Shown: positions 11,110 to 21,085 of the stretch, piece after piece | How positions within the stretch are numbered: the stretch's first letter is position 1 | How the letters are laid out: each line of letters starts with the position of its first letter | Assembly (NCBI GenBank): GCA_000444245.1 | Contig: ATSW01063533.1 | Span: 1-22,005 of the forward strand | Length of the DNA stretch: 22,005 nucleotides | Reading direction: 5' to 3' | DNA from: Botryllus schlosseri | Lineage: Eukaryota; Chordata; Ascidiacea; Stolidobranchia; Styelidae | Notes under the pieces: model-generated | The model's input: only the letters and a program-made list of their open reading frames with translations | Databases searched by the model: none | Told to the model about the DNA's origin: nothing | Program-made: the position numbers and the translations under genes

Positions 11110-11284
11110 ATGAGTACAACTTTGAAATGGAGTTCACCAGTGACGTGCATGAATGGATGTGCTGCATCAAGTCAGAGCTTGGCTTCTTCCGTTGGTGTTG
11201 ATGTTTTAAAAGCTGGTGGAAATGCAGCTGATGCGTCAGTAGCGATGGTCGCAGTGCTGAATGTTGTCGAACCGTTTTCAACAG
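11110..11284 (+). CDS. GGT-like gene, exon 1 (residues 1-59)
   Basis: The exon encodes the N-terminus. MNGCAASSQSLASSVGVDVL (residues 14-33) is the usual opening strand and helix of the family. AGGNAADASVA (35-45) and NVVEPFSTG (51-59) are the classic GGT signatures. The donor is CAG|GTAAAC after 11284, cutting Gly59 after its first base (phase 1). The open frame reads into the intron to a stop at 11365-11367, which is not coding. Confidence 0.9.
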
Positions 11285-14200
11285 GTAAACTCTACCAATA
11301 TTGTACCAAAGTGCATGGGGGAATCACAGGAAGGATTTTGCGAACCATAATCGAGTCTGTGATCTGAGATAGGGATAGGGCCTATAGATTTTGATTAGTA
11401 AGCATTGATTACATTGATTAGGTTCATTCTCAGATGAGGGACAATAATATTGTCTTTGTAGGCTAGGTAGCATCGGCCTACTTGTAGGTCTCTATTGCAG
11501 CTTGCTACTTCGTTTTATTTTGGTAGCATGTACATTGTACAGTTACTTATTCTGCTTCAAAAACTATCACGTTTCTATATCATTATTGTCTGGTCATGCG
11601 CTAGATGTGATAATCATTCAAGGTCACACTCTGTACAATTTCAATACAGTATGACATCAAAGTTCAGTACATCATCGATATATAGCGTACATGAAATAGC
11701 GTGTACTCATAAATAGTATATACCAGGTCTTAGTAACCTTCATGATAGTGTTCTAATCCACTAAACCCATGAACAAAATATCAGTCAGTTTTATCAAGAT
11801 TTTCATCATTTCAACACACCACAAAACTGCGATACAATGAAAAGATAGGTAGGTGTCGAAGCAACTTGGATTAGTCTTTAAGATCAGACACCCACTTTGT
11901 CCTAGGCGAAGTAAAGAAGTGTCTGGTGTAGAGAAGAGTTTGATTGCTAATAGGCCTATATTTGATGGAAGCCGAAAGCAATTCAATCGTTCAGTTTGCT
12001 TGTCTCTTTCTAACTTGCATATGTAGCCCACTTTTGACAGCGCGATAAAATATGGCTACATCCTGCCTGCTTAGAGCATCACACACTATGTGACTTGATT
12101 GTTTTGATCTACTCCCCGCACACATCATGATCAGATAAAGTATGATCCATCGACACTGGATCATCGCCTGCAACTACATTGACTTTACTTTTGTGGATTT
12201 GAGTAGCCCATACATTGCCAGCTTATTATAGCGATTGACATCCTTTTTGCATAGGCTTAGGGGGAGACACATTCTGCCTCTACTACGACGCCGCACACAA
12301 GAAAGTTCATGCAATGAATGCAAGCGGTCATTCTCCAGCTAAGCTCACCAGGGAATTGATCAACAAGGCGGGTTTCGATGAAGAGACAGGATTCCCATAT
12401 CATCACGGGTTTGCTGTAACCGTGCCTGGTGCTGCGTCTGGTTGGATCGATTGTGTGCAAAGGTACGGAAGTGGAAAGATGACCATGAGGGTAAATTATA
12501 AATTGGTCTTCCGAATTTTTATAATCAATCCAGCACACTAATTCATACTTGCATTTCGTGGGGATTTGGACCGTTTGTAATCTGTCAATAAAAGATTTGG
12601 AAACTTCCAGTTGATGTTCAAGCTTCTCAGTAAATCCTTAGTTATGCCTTAGCTAGGTAATGTAATTTCCCATAAAATATGTTGGTCTGATCACTTCTAC
12701 TAAATATGTAAATAAATAATGGCGGTATCGCAAACTGTCTTGCTTTCAAGTAAAAGGAATCGCAAACTCTTCCTGTCCAGAAATTCATGACGTTCGATTA
12801 GTGACAAGGTTTGCAAATGCTTCACTAGCAATAAGATTAATTCCAACTATAGCTATAAATAGAACTCCGAGAGAAAAACACGGGCAAATTCAAAAATCAG
12901 TAGAAGTGATTTAACGGATCTCAGTTTGAAATTTGAAATATCCAGGGTTTTAACCAAGTCACAAAGCTCCGAGTGACAAGTCAATCTCACTTTTATGGTT
13001 TTGACTCGAGTCAAGTCGAGTCATTTTCAATTCACCACCGAGTCCAAGTCATTTTGTTGACTGCTCAGTTTCCAGTTAAAGTCCTGTTAAACCCACTTTA
13101 ATAACTCTGTTTGGTGATATCGAATGGTTTGCGTTTATAATATACTGATTTTCCTCACTTTTAACAGTTTCTGGTCGTATTTTCAAGTACTAGTACCAAT
13201 ATACGAAATCCCAATAGGCTGGTTACTTTACTGTGCTTCGAAATGACAAGGAAATGTCGGTCTTGACCGTCTGAGTCTCGAGTCATATGACTTGATTCGA
13301 GTCATGCGCAATGACTCGAGTCCAAGTCGAGTCATTACACAGATTGACCCGAGTCGAGTCATTTCCGTATTTTGAGAAATTAACTGGAGTCAAGTCGAGT
13401 CATCAAAAAATCGTGACTCGAGTCGAGTCATGACTCGAGTCATTACAACCCTGGAAATATTCCATGTTGAAGTTGCACAACGTGGCGCGCTAGGCTATGT
13501 AATCCAAGTAGCATTGACTTCTAAATCAATTTCTGTTCCTGTCGCTAGTCTGAAATTGTTTGACCTACAATCTGAATATTTCATTCGCAATAAGATGATG
13601 ATGATGATTATTACAATGACACAATACCATGGAAAAAAATTCCTGTTGTGAATTGTACAAGCCAAATACTTGTTCCAGAACCTGATCTCCGATGCACATG
13701 ACTCTATTTCATCCACCCGTACTCATTTGAAATTTACCGATGAAATCGACATCTAATCTCATGAAGGTGAAGGCCTAGGTGACGCCATCAGCCAATCCAT
13801 CGCCATTTGCGCGAGAGACTGCTGTTCTAGTCTTGATTGTCGTGCGGTTTGAAGTGTCGGAGGTTTATCTGGGCTGTGGGCTCCTCTTCCCCTATATCAC
13901 TGTCAGGGTTGAAATCACTCAGTTCCTTTTCAAATGTGTAAAATGACTCGACTCGAGTCAAATTTTTGTACTTTATCGACTTGTAGTCAAGTCATTGTGT
14001 GTGACTCGAACCAAGTCACATGACCCGAGACTAGGACGGCCAAGACATACTTTTCATTGTAGCTTCAAAGTATAGTACAGTCACCACAACATTGGTATTT
14101 CGTCTATCAGTCCTGGTACTTTGATAATAGCGCCAGAAACTGTTAAGACTGAGGAAAATTACTATATCAATATCATGAATGCGAGCCATTCTATATCACT

Positions 14201-17200
14201 CGAGCAACGTGGAAAAAGTGGGTTGAACCGGATAGATCTGAAAACTGAACATTGAACACCACGACTTGGACTCGGCCCTCTACTCAACTGACTTGGACTC
14301 GGCCTTGACTCGGTGGTGAATTGAAAATGACTCTACTTGACTCGAGCCAAAACTATAAAAGTAATTTGGACTTGTGTCTCCGAACCCTGTGACTTGGTTA
14401 CAACCCTGATCACTGTTCTTTTAGCGTCTTTGCAAAAAAAACGCCCATTGAAAGGCCTGTGTAGTACGAATACAAGGCAGAGAACAAAAATGACACAGAA
14501 AGCGTAAAAAAAAAGAAAGCCTAGTTATCAAGTTCTAGCATTGTTACTTCATCATTCATCATCATTGGTTTATTAACAATTTTTATCAGTTCAATATACC
14601 ACAAAAATGCGATACAATGAAACGATAGGAAAGTGTCGAAGCGACTTGGAGTAGTCTATGGAATCAGGCGCCCACCTTGGCCTAGGCGATGTAAAGAGGA
14701 GGCATGCAGACTGAATGAAAAGTACAGAAGATATTATAGAAAAAAAGCAAGCAACAAGAAATGATGTGGAATGTCATGGAAGGCGAGATCGTTAGGTCAG
14801 GTCGTGGTCTGGTAATCTTGAGGATGGACTAGTATTTATCTAGTAGTAATTGTTTGTATTTCGATTTGTATGTGGACATGCTTGTTGACTGTCAGATGGC
14901 CTGTGGGATACTGCTCCACACATCAGGTCCGGCATATTTGATAGAGCGATGATCTTTACGGTCGATCATCTGATATTTGGACATTCCGGCATTAATACTT
15001 GCAAGTATGCTGGGCTGGATATTAGAGTAATAACCCAGGTTGTTTCGACATCCTATATGTTCATTACATCACATTTTCTCATGTGTTGCATTGTTGATTT
15101 CATGTCACGCGCGGATGAAAACAGCCGTCGATTATTATGGTATCATTATTTCACAGGATATCTTGCAGCCGGCTATAGATCTGGCAAGGAACGGCTTTCC
15201 CGTAGCTGGGCCTGTGACCTCAGAGCAGTGGAAAGTGTTTGGAGATGTTTTGCTGCATGCAAGCAACGCTAACGGACGCGATTTGATGAAAGCCGACTCT
15301 GAAAATTCATTCCGCGCCCCGTTCCACGGCGAAATTTTGAAAAATCCGAAATTAGCCGACGTTTTCGAGCAATTAGCGGAGAAGGGAAAGGATGGGTTTT
15401 ATCGCGGTTGGGTCGCGGACTCTGTAGTGGAGTCTGTACGTTTGTGCGGCGGAGTCATGGAGAAAAGTGACTTGGAAAACGTGGAATCGACTTTCGAAGA
15501 TCCCCTTTCTGTTGACTACAAAGGTGATTCCCTGATTCGAACATGTACAAATGATAATTTGATCTTAAACTGACAAGATAGCGTAATAGTGGAGCGCTCG
15601 CCTTCTTGATCGGTAGGTCGTGGGCTCGATCCCCTGCCGGATCAGAGCAAAGACCTGATTCGTAACACTGGTATGTATGACTTCCCCGTTTGACGGTCAG
15701 CATTTCAGGGATAGCATGGAGGGTTGGTGCAAGACTTAAAAAGCCTTACAAGGCTATATCCGTACCTTCTTTATCCAGCGGCATATGCACATCATGCACT
15801 CATGGCACCGGGATACATATGCACAGACTGCAAGTATCATGAGTTGGTTTATATGCCGCAGAAACATCGAGGACAAAAATATAAAACGGCCTATTCTAAC
15901 TAACGCCATAAGTTTCTCCTCAATTATCACTATATGTGTAGTGATTTCCTAGACCTGTCCAAACTACTAATGTAATGCCTCGATTATATGACATTTCTAA
16001 CACAGCGCAGCCTTTTATTCAAACATGTTGTAGTTATGATTTTGTCTCTAGCAAAAGACATAAATTATACTCAATTACAAGTAGCCTACATGGTAGCAAT
16101 TTCCGAGACCTATCAAAACTTCAAACAGAAGTAAAATTAGTTTCAAAATGTGAATTTGGTCCAGCGGTCGCTTAATTTTATCAGTTAGGAGTGGCTACTT
16201 TTAAAATTTAAAGGTCTATTTTGCCAACTACCACGAAATGAGTAAAGAAATAACCCTTCAAATAGGTGCAATCTACAAATCTTTGAATGGTTATTCGGTT
16301 AACGTACATAAGTGCTATTTCGCTTATCAAAGTGATGCGAACTTGTCCTGTAACTACTCTCTCCTTTTCAAAATCCAAAATATAAAAAGTAGGGGGATTT
16401 GCCTAAAAAACGTTCAAATAGAAGTGGAAGTAATCAGGGTTGTAATGACTCGTCTCAAGTCCGACTGGAGTCACGCTTTTTGGTGTCTCGACTTGACTCG
16501 AGTCAATTTTTCAAATGCGTAAAATGACTTTACTCGACTTGTACTCGAGTCATTGTGCATGGCTTGAAATAAGTTATATGACTCGTGACTTGGACGGCCA
16601 AGTCAGAAATTTCATTGTAACTTAGAAGAATAGTTAAGTAAGCACATTATTGGTATTCCGTCTATCAGTCCTGATGCTTAGAAAAATAGGGCCAGAAGCT
16701 GCTAGGACTGAGGAAAATTGCGATATTGTGAATGTGAGCCATTCTACATCACTCAAGCAGAGTTGAAAAAAGTGGGTGGAATCGGATGGAACTTAAAACA
16801 TAACACAGCTTCGAAGCTGACTCATCAATCCGTCTCTCTCGTTTTTGAAAAAGAGAAAAAGGCAAACTGCTTCAATCCCTCTTGAGCTCAATCCGTTCCG
16901 CAGAGTCGGTTGGAGACGACTTGAGCAGTACCAGTACGGTACTTGAAAACGAATCCAGACTACCGCCACATACCAACATTTCATGTTCATATTTCATGAA
17001 ACCTGCTCGTATTTCAACTTGGTGAAAATGAAGGCTCTATCAGTACATAGTACTGCTTTTCTAATATGCACCGTGTCTTATTTGTTCAGCGTTGCAACTT
17101 ATGAAGCGAGTAACAATTTAACTTGGAAAACTCAGTATCAGAAAGTATAATTAATACAAGGTGTATTTGGCCATTCTAAAATTGCGTCAAAGTATTTCTG

Positions 17201-18088
17201 TATATTTCAACTGTCGTAGCATATTCTCGAGCTGAATCCCAAAGTGCTGTGTATCACTCGAGTTGCGATAAACATGACCATGTAACGCGGTTGGATTTAC
17301 AGCACTTCGGCAAGCCGTCTCATGACGTCACTCCGAGACGACTTGGCTTCAAGCCGACTTGACCATGTAAATGTGCTTAGTGACTCGGATTTGACTCACT
17401 GACCTGGACGCGGACTTGACTTGGTGGTGAATTGAAAATGACTCGACTTGACTCAAGTCAAAACTATAAAAGTGAGATTGTCTTGTGACTTGGTTACAAC
17501 CCTGGAAGTAGCCTAATTCAAAAACATAGTGCAAAACCTACATGAGTACATGAAACAGTACAAGTGCTTCGTTACTGGCTATTTCTGTGTATTACAATGT
17601 AGTCTATAGCTGGTGAACTTGATCATGCTTTTCTAGTGCAAATTGTAAAACTGAGAGTAGCCCTAGTCTAACATTGTTGGTACTTGTGTCTGCAGTAGTA
17701 GAAATTTCGATACTCATCACCTCTACAAGGAATGCAGGCAGGAAATCATTTTACCAAAATACCCTTGCCACCTCTAATCTGTTTTGAAATCTATTCTTCA
17801 TTATAGGACTCACAGTCTGGGAGACTGCTCCAAATTCTCAAGGCATCGTCGCGTTGCTGGCATTGAATATATTGAAGAATTTCAATTTATCTCAATACAA
17901 CTCCGAGTCTCCAGAATACTGGCATATAGTGATCGAAGCCATGAAGTTGGCGTTTGCCGACGGAAGTGCCTACTGCGCTGACCCATCGAAAGTTTCGGTG
18001 CCGATTTCTGGACTGCTGAGTCCAGAGTATGGCAGTGAACGGGCTAAGCTTATTGACATGGACTCAGCCACATCACATCCGCAGAAAG
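11110..18088 (+). CDS. gamma-glutamyltransferase family protein (YwrD-like glutathione hydrolase), 5' four exons
   Basis: The product belongs to the gamma-glutamyltransferase family of N-terminal-nucleophile hydrolases, which cleave or transfer the gamma-glutamyl group of glutathione and similar peptides. It is closest to the bacterial YwrD-type proteins present in many invertebrates, not to the membrane-anchored animal GGT1 type, and I see no signal anchor. Exons are 11110-11284, 12255-12490, 15157-15523 and 17807-18088, joined by GT-AG introns in phases 1, 0, 1 and 1. The ATG at 11110 has A at -3 and sits where relatives start, shortly before the conserved GGNAADASVA. The 353 visible residues cover most of the large subunit. 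The small subunit, with its catalytic Thr, is not seen before 22005, so the fourth intron exceeds 3.9 kb. His84 stands where family members usually have Arg. Introns are swollen by LINE, SINE, hAT and foldback insertions; other intron stretches (11285-11788, 11921-12254, 15801-16426, 17513-17806, 18089-18685) show nothing recognisable. Confidence 0.88.
11789..11920 (-). mobile_element. old LINE 3' UTR fragment (same family as 4137-4632)
   Basis: This piece of intron 1 aligns with the 3' untranslated part of the LINE copies at 4137-4632 and 14548-14982. Shared words include CGATACAATGAAA, GTGTCGAAGC and CCTAGGCG. It lacks the coding part and the ATGATG tail is decayed, so it is the oldest of the three copies in the window. 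Confidence 0.65.
12255..12490 (+). CDS. GGT-like gene, exon 2 (residues 59-137)
   Basis: The acceptor is TTTTTGCATAG at 12244-12254. The exon completes Gly59 and continues LGGDTFCLYYDAAHKKVHAM (60-79), then NASGHSPAKL (80-89) and FPYHHGFAVTVPGAASGW, ending in KMTMR. The motif GGD and the VPGAASGW block are family hallmarks; the latter precedes the helical part of the large subunit. His84 (codon CAT at 12329-12331) replaces the Arg usual in the SGRSPA-type motif. The donor is AGG|GTAAAT after 12490, phase 0. Confidence 0.9.
12943..13453 (-). mobile_element. hAT-type element with GACTCGAGTC arrays, copy B
   Basis: The element is 511 bp long, in reverse orientation within intron 2. The ends are CAGGGTTTTAACCAAGTCAC (12943-12962) and the inverted CATTACAACCCTG (13441-13453). 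It is flanked by near-identical 8-bp target duplications, GAAATATC (12935-12942) and GAAATATT (13454-13461), 7 of 8 matching. Both ends carry dense arrays of GACTCGAGTC-like words, strongest at 13275-13445, which probably served as subterminal transposase-binding repeats. There is no coding capacity; an 8-bp duplication with CAGGG ends places it in the hAT superfamily as a non-autonomous element. Confidence 0.85.
13462..13895. other. intron 2 segment between two hAT copies, no gene seen
   Basis: Two overlapping 73-codon frames run on opposite strands here (13430-13651 and 13716-13495) with no recognisable motifs. A short GATGATGATGATGATTATT run lies near 13595. It is not part of either flanking element. 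Confidence 0.4.
13904..14408 (+). mobile_element. hAT-type element with GACTCGAGTC arrays, copy C
   Basis: The element is 505 bp long. It starts CAGGGTTGAAATCACTC and ends GACTTGGTTACAACCCTG. The flanking 8-bp duplications are identical: ATCACTGT at 13896-13903 and at 14409-14416. This is the cleanest insertion of the family in the window and the best guide to its full length. The interior shares the CATTCTATATCACTCGAGCA-like block and the GGTGGTGAATTGAAAATGAC block with copies A, B, D and E. No transposase. Confidence 0.9.
14548..14982 (-). mobile_element. 5'-truncated LINE 3' end, decayed copy
   Basis: On the minus strand this matches the LINE at 4137-4632 from the TCCAAATATC codons to the ATGATG tail (here at 14560-14548). 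The reverse-transcriptase tail is still readable (YAGPDVWSSIPQAI), but a TGA replaces the CGA codon that follows. Several differences from the 4137 copy are CpG to TpG/CpA changes. Homology stops at about 14982, the 5' truncation point. It lies in intron 2. Confidence 0.8.
15157..15523 (+). CDS. GGT-like gene, exon 3 (residues 138-260)
   Basis: The acceptor TTATTTCACAG ends at 15156. The exon opens with DILQPAIDLARNGFPVAGPV, the conserved stretch following the GSGK.. segment of exon 2. It continues through FRAPFHGEILKNPKLADVFE, the GFYRGWVADSVV helix and STFEDPLSVDYKG. The donor is AAAG|GTGATT after 15523 (phase 1, splitting Gly260). GTGATT is a weaker donor than the others. Reading past it brings a stop 49 bases on, so the splice is needed. 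Confidence 0.9.
15575..15800 (+). repeat. tRNA-derived SINE in intron 3
   Basis: A tRNA-like head with both internal RNA polymerase III promoter boxes is visible. Box A is TAGCGTAATAGTGG at 15579-15592, and box B is GGCTCGATCC at 15623-15632. They are spaced as in a tRNA gene, with GAGCGCTCGCC as the D-arm/anticodon-arm region between them. The head does not fold into an intact tRNA (no matching acceptor stem), so it is a SINE and not a tRNA gene. The body continues to roughly 15800, but the 3' boundary is uncertain because no clear tail or duplication is seen. Confidence 0.7.
16435..17504 (+). mobile_element. hAT-type element with GACTCGAGTC arrays, copy D, with internal insertion
   Basis: The element is 1,070 bp long, twice copies B and C, because a foreign segment (about 16799-17380) splits it. 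Ends are CAGGGTTGTAATGACTCG (16435-16452) and GACTTGGTTACAACCCTG (17487-17504). The 8-bp flanks GAAGTAAT (16427-16434) and GAAGTAGC (17505-17512) match at 6 of 8 positions. It lies in intron 3 in the same orientation as the host gene. No transposase is encoded. Confidence 0.85.
16799..17380. mobile_element. unidentified insertion inside hAT copy D
   Basis: About 580 bases are present here and absent from copies B, C and E, between ACTTAAAAC and TGACTCGG. The segment contains an inverted pair AGTGCTGT / ACAGCACT (about 17241-17308), two ATGACCATGTAA/TTGACCATGTAA words and two GAGACGACTTG words (about 16913 and 17335). These hint at a composite of short repeats. I recognise no terminal repeats or family; it could be an insertion or a longer variant of the element. 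Confidence 0.5.
17807..18088 (+). CDS. GGT-like gene, exon 4 (residues 260-353)
   Basis: The acceptor CATTATAG ends at 17806. The exon completes Gly260 and reads LTVWETAPNSQGIVALLALN, the family's PPNSQG/PNGQG-like substrate-side motif. It continues with EYWHIVIEAMKLAFADGSAY and ADPSKVSVPISGLLSPEYGS, ending in SHPQK. The donor AAAG|GTAAGA after 18088 is strong, phase 1. In relatives this segment is followed shortly by the cleavage site and the catalytic Thr, which must lie in the next exon, outside the window. Confidence 0.9.
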
Positions 18089-18685
18089 GTAAGATGTGAC
18101 GTGGCCTTTTTTAGAACTGATTCATTCACATTATCACGTCCAATCAGAGCGCTACAATGAATATCTAAATCCGCATGTGCTATGTAAACTTTGAGTTGTT
18201 TGATATTTGGCCATCAAGCAGAGGTTGTCAATATAGTCTCCATAGGTAATCAAATACCAGTATGAGGTAATGCCGTAAACTTTGGCACAATTACAATGGA
18301 AGAGCGTCTTGGAGGTACAGAACTTCGATATACAACCTGCTAGTAGCCTACATTCATATTGAAATGAACCTGAATATTTTCGGCTGACACTCGTCAGGGG
18401 TAATTGTCAGCAAATAGTGAGAGATTTTGGATTGAACATTGTGCATCAACAATCAGATTACAATGACAATTGGAAGTAGCGATTCCCGCAAAATTTCATA
18501 AAAGTTTAACCACAAATCGTAGAGTTGTTGCATTTGGAATAGGACCATGTGAAGTTGAATTACTTTGACCTGTTACCTTACCATGTGTTGTACTTGTTAA
18601 TGTCTGATATGATGGCCTGTAAACACTCTCGGTACTTCCACTTAAATCTATTAGGCCTACCCTACTAGGTATGTTCAGTTGAAAT

Positions 18686-18979
18686 CAGAGTTATAACCAA
18701 GTCACAATTTGGCAATATGAACGTATTGTTTGCTGCAAGTCACAAGTCAATCTCAATTTTTACAGTTTTGACTCGAGTCGCGTCGAGACATTTTCAATTC
18801 ACCACCGAGTCAAGTCTGAGTCCAAGTCAGTGAATATAGGGTCGAGTACGAGTCATAGTGTTGTGACTCAAGTCTAGGTCGTTGTGTTCACTGTTCAATT
18901 TTAAGTTCAAGCCGGTTCAACCCCCTTTTTCAACTCTGCTCTTGTGATATAGAATGGCTCGCATTTATGATACGGTTTA
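18686..18979 (-). mobile_element. hAT-type element, copy E, right part cut off by a foldback element
   Basis: In reverse orientation, the end CAGAGTTATAACCAAGTCAC (18686-18705) is a decayed form of the family terminus. It is followed by the GACTCGAGTC array (about 18769-18860), the TTCACCACCGAGTC block, and the block equivalent to 12943 + 190 ending GAATGGCTCGCATTTATGAT (18952-18971). Homology then stops and foldback sequence begins. The remaining 200 or so bases, ending TTACAACCCTG, are expected beyond the inserted elements. Confidence 0.75.
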
Positions 18980-19654
18980 CGGTGGAGTGAAAAATGCAAA
19001 ATTTTGAATGTCAAAACGGACACTTGATACGTGGTGCCGAATATGAAAAAAATAATTTCTACAATAGTTTTGGGCTCATTCACCCTCTAGTGGTCATGCA
19101 ATTTCACCGAACGAGCCAAAAATAGCTAATTTCGCTATATATCGATAACCTCTTACACTAGAAAGCCGATTTTGGGCTTAAAAGATGCAAAAGCAACAAG
19201 TTTCTATCTCACTTCCACAGAAGTTTGTCTTAAGAATAAACAGAGAAAAAGTTACAAGCAAATTATTGATTTTTAGACCGTTTTTAGGTGAAATTATGCA
19301 CTGAAGCAGTGGGTATGATGTCAAAAGCTTCTAGTGATTGATCTTATGACTGACGACTCCGTATTGAAAGCACATAAATTGCAAATCCATATTGAAAACA
19401 CAAAAACATCAATTCTATATTGTAAAAATAAATATTTAAAAGATGGTTTCACTACCACATTATTAGTCAGCACTTCATCTGCTTTCGAGACTTCAGTTTT
19501 TGTTTGATGAGACCATCTCTACGTTTAAATCCCGACACATGGACAGATGTTTTGGTCGCCATTTTCAAGACTCTTTCCACTGACTGGTCGTGGCAAGGAT
19601 GATTGAGCCTTAATGGCGATGACCTTGCATTTCCCTGCTCGAGATCTGACAATA
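18980..19654 (+). mobile_element. foldback element 1, left part
   Basis: This stretch matches 19655 to about 20355 almost throughout, starting with the same terminus GGTGGAGTGAAAAATG. Small differences and indels indicate separate insertions or an old duplication. It ends abruptly at 19654, exactly where a second full terminus begins. The simplest reading is that element 2 inserted into element 1. No protein is encoded. Confidence 0.75.
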
Positions 19655-20736
19655 GGGTGGAGTGAAAAATGGAAAATTTTGAATTTCAAAACGGACACTT
19701 GATATGTGGTGCCAAATTGAAAAAAAATAATTTCTATAATGATTTTGGGCTCGTGCACCCTCTAGTGGTCGTGCAATTGCACCGAATGAGCCAAAAATAG
19801 CTAATTTTGCTATATATTGATTACCGCTTATGCTAGAAAGCTGGTTTTGGGCTTAACAGATGCGGAAGCAACAAGTTTCTATCTCACTTCCACAGAACTT
19901 TTGTCTTAAAAATGAACAGAAAAAAGTTACAAGCAAATTATTGATTTTTAGGCTGTTTTTAGGTAAAATTAGGCAATGAAGCAGTGGCTATGATGCCAAA
20001 AGCTTGTAGTGATTGATCTTATGACTGACAACTCAATATTAAAAGCACATAAATTGCAAATCCATATTGAAAACACAAAAACATCAATTCTATGTTGAAA
20101 AAAGATATATTTCGAATATGCATTCACTACCAGAGTATTGGTATGCACAAACTATAAAATCTTGTTTCGTAATAAAGGATTTCATCTGCTTTCGAGATTT
20201 CAGTCTTTGTGTGATGAGGCCATCTCTACGTTCAAATCCCGACACATGGGCAATGGGCATATGCTTCGGTCACCACTTTAACGTCTCTTTCCACTGCCTG
20301 GTTGTGCCAAGGATGATTGATCAAGGTGATGACCTTAGATTTTCCAGCTCAAGATATGAAAAGCTTTTGGTTGCTGGTGGATGTTCTGCATCTTTTAGAT
20401 GCAAGTTGACAATTTGGTGGTATGACTTGGCCTTGATGTTTATAATTGGGATTTTGAACAATCTGATTCTAGTGTCAACGCTGTTTTTAGGTTTCGGTTC
20501 ATTAACATATCCTCCTTCTAAGTCGCCAATTGGAATCTGATATTCTGTTTGATCTGCTCATAGTTATAGACTTCCAAGTCTTCCGAGGCCTTCATCATCA
20601 TCACCGAGCATTCCCAGATGTGCAAAACATGCCTTTTGTTGTAGCAAAGATAGTGCAAGGTTACGAATTGTGTATTAGAAAGCTTTTGTAACATGGGAAA
20701 CTATGTTGCAGAAGTTTTTAGCACCATCAACAATGG

Positions 20737-21085
20737 AATTGTGCCTTTTTATTTCAAACCATGACGGAAAATATACCTCAATGCAGAATTGAGCAAGACA
20801 GTTCAGATTGCTTGATGGATGACTTTGTCGCACATAGAAACTCAAAATTCGGCATGTTCTATGTGGGACTGAGTCATCCATAATTGTACCTTTTTATTTC
20901 AAACCATGACGCAAAATAAACCTCCATGCAGAATTGAGTAAGATAGTTCAGATTTCCTGATTTTTTGAGGTTCTATACATAGCATACATGTGCGACAGAG
21001 TCATCCATCAAGCAATCTGAACTATCTTGCTTAATTCTGCATGGAGTTTTATTTTCCGTCATGGTTTGAAATAAAAAGGCACAAT
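20737..21085. repeat. triplicated unit around the palindrome centre
   Basis: A unit of about 75 bases, beginning AATTGTGCCTTTTTATTTC, occurs at 20737-20810. It is repeated directly at 20882-20954 and inverted at 21012-21085. The two outer copies belong to the arms; the middle one lies mostly in the spacer. The spacer is therefore made of arm-derived pieces and holds no cargo. Confidence 0.75.
20816..20880. repeat. 24-bp stem hairpin next to the palindrome centre
   Basis: Two arms, 20816-20839 (TGGATGACTTTGTCGCACAT, then AGAA) and 20857-20880, are inverted copies with 21 of 24 positions matching, separated by a 17-base loop. A further inverted relative of the left arm starts the right arm of the large palindrome near 20988. 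Confidence 0.7.

Noticed and set aside
12943-14408. GACTCGAGTC arrays as a CRISPR-like or satellite array
   Set aside because: The words are irregularly spaced, vary in sequence and sit inside elements with terminal repeats and target duplications.
15040-15156. Open frame extending upstream of GGT exon 3
   Set aside because: The reading before 15157 has no family similarity and precedes a good TTTCACAG acceptor; exon 2 joins in phase at 15157.
15575-15650. Functional tRNA gene
   Set aside because: The A and B boxes are present, but there is no matching acceptor stem and the sequence continues as a repeat, so it is a SINE head.
20067-20540. 157-codon + strand open frame
   Set aside because: It lies wholly inside the left palindrome arm, is not kept open in the inverted copy, and has no recognisable domain.
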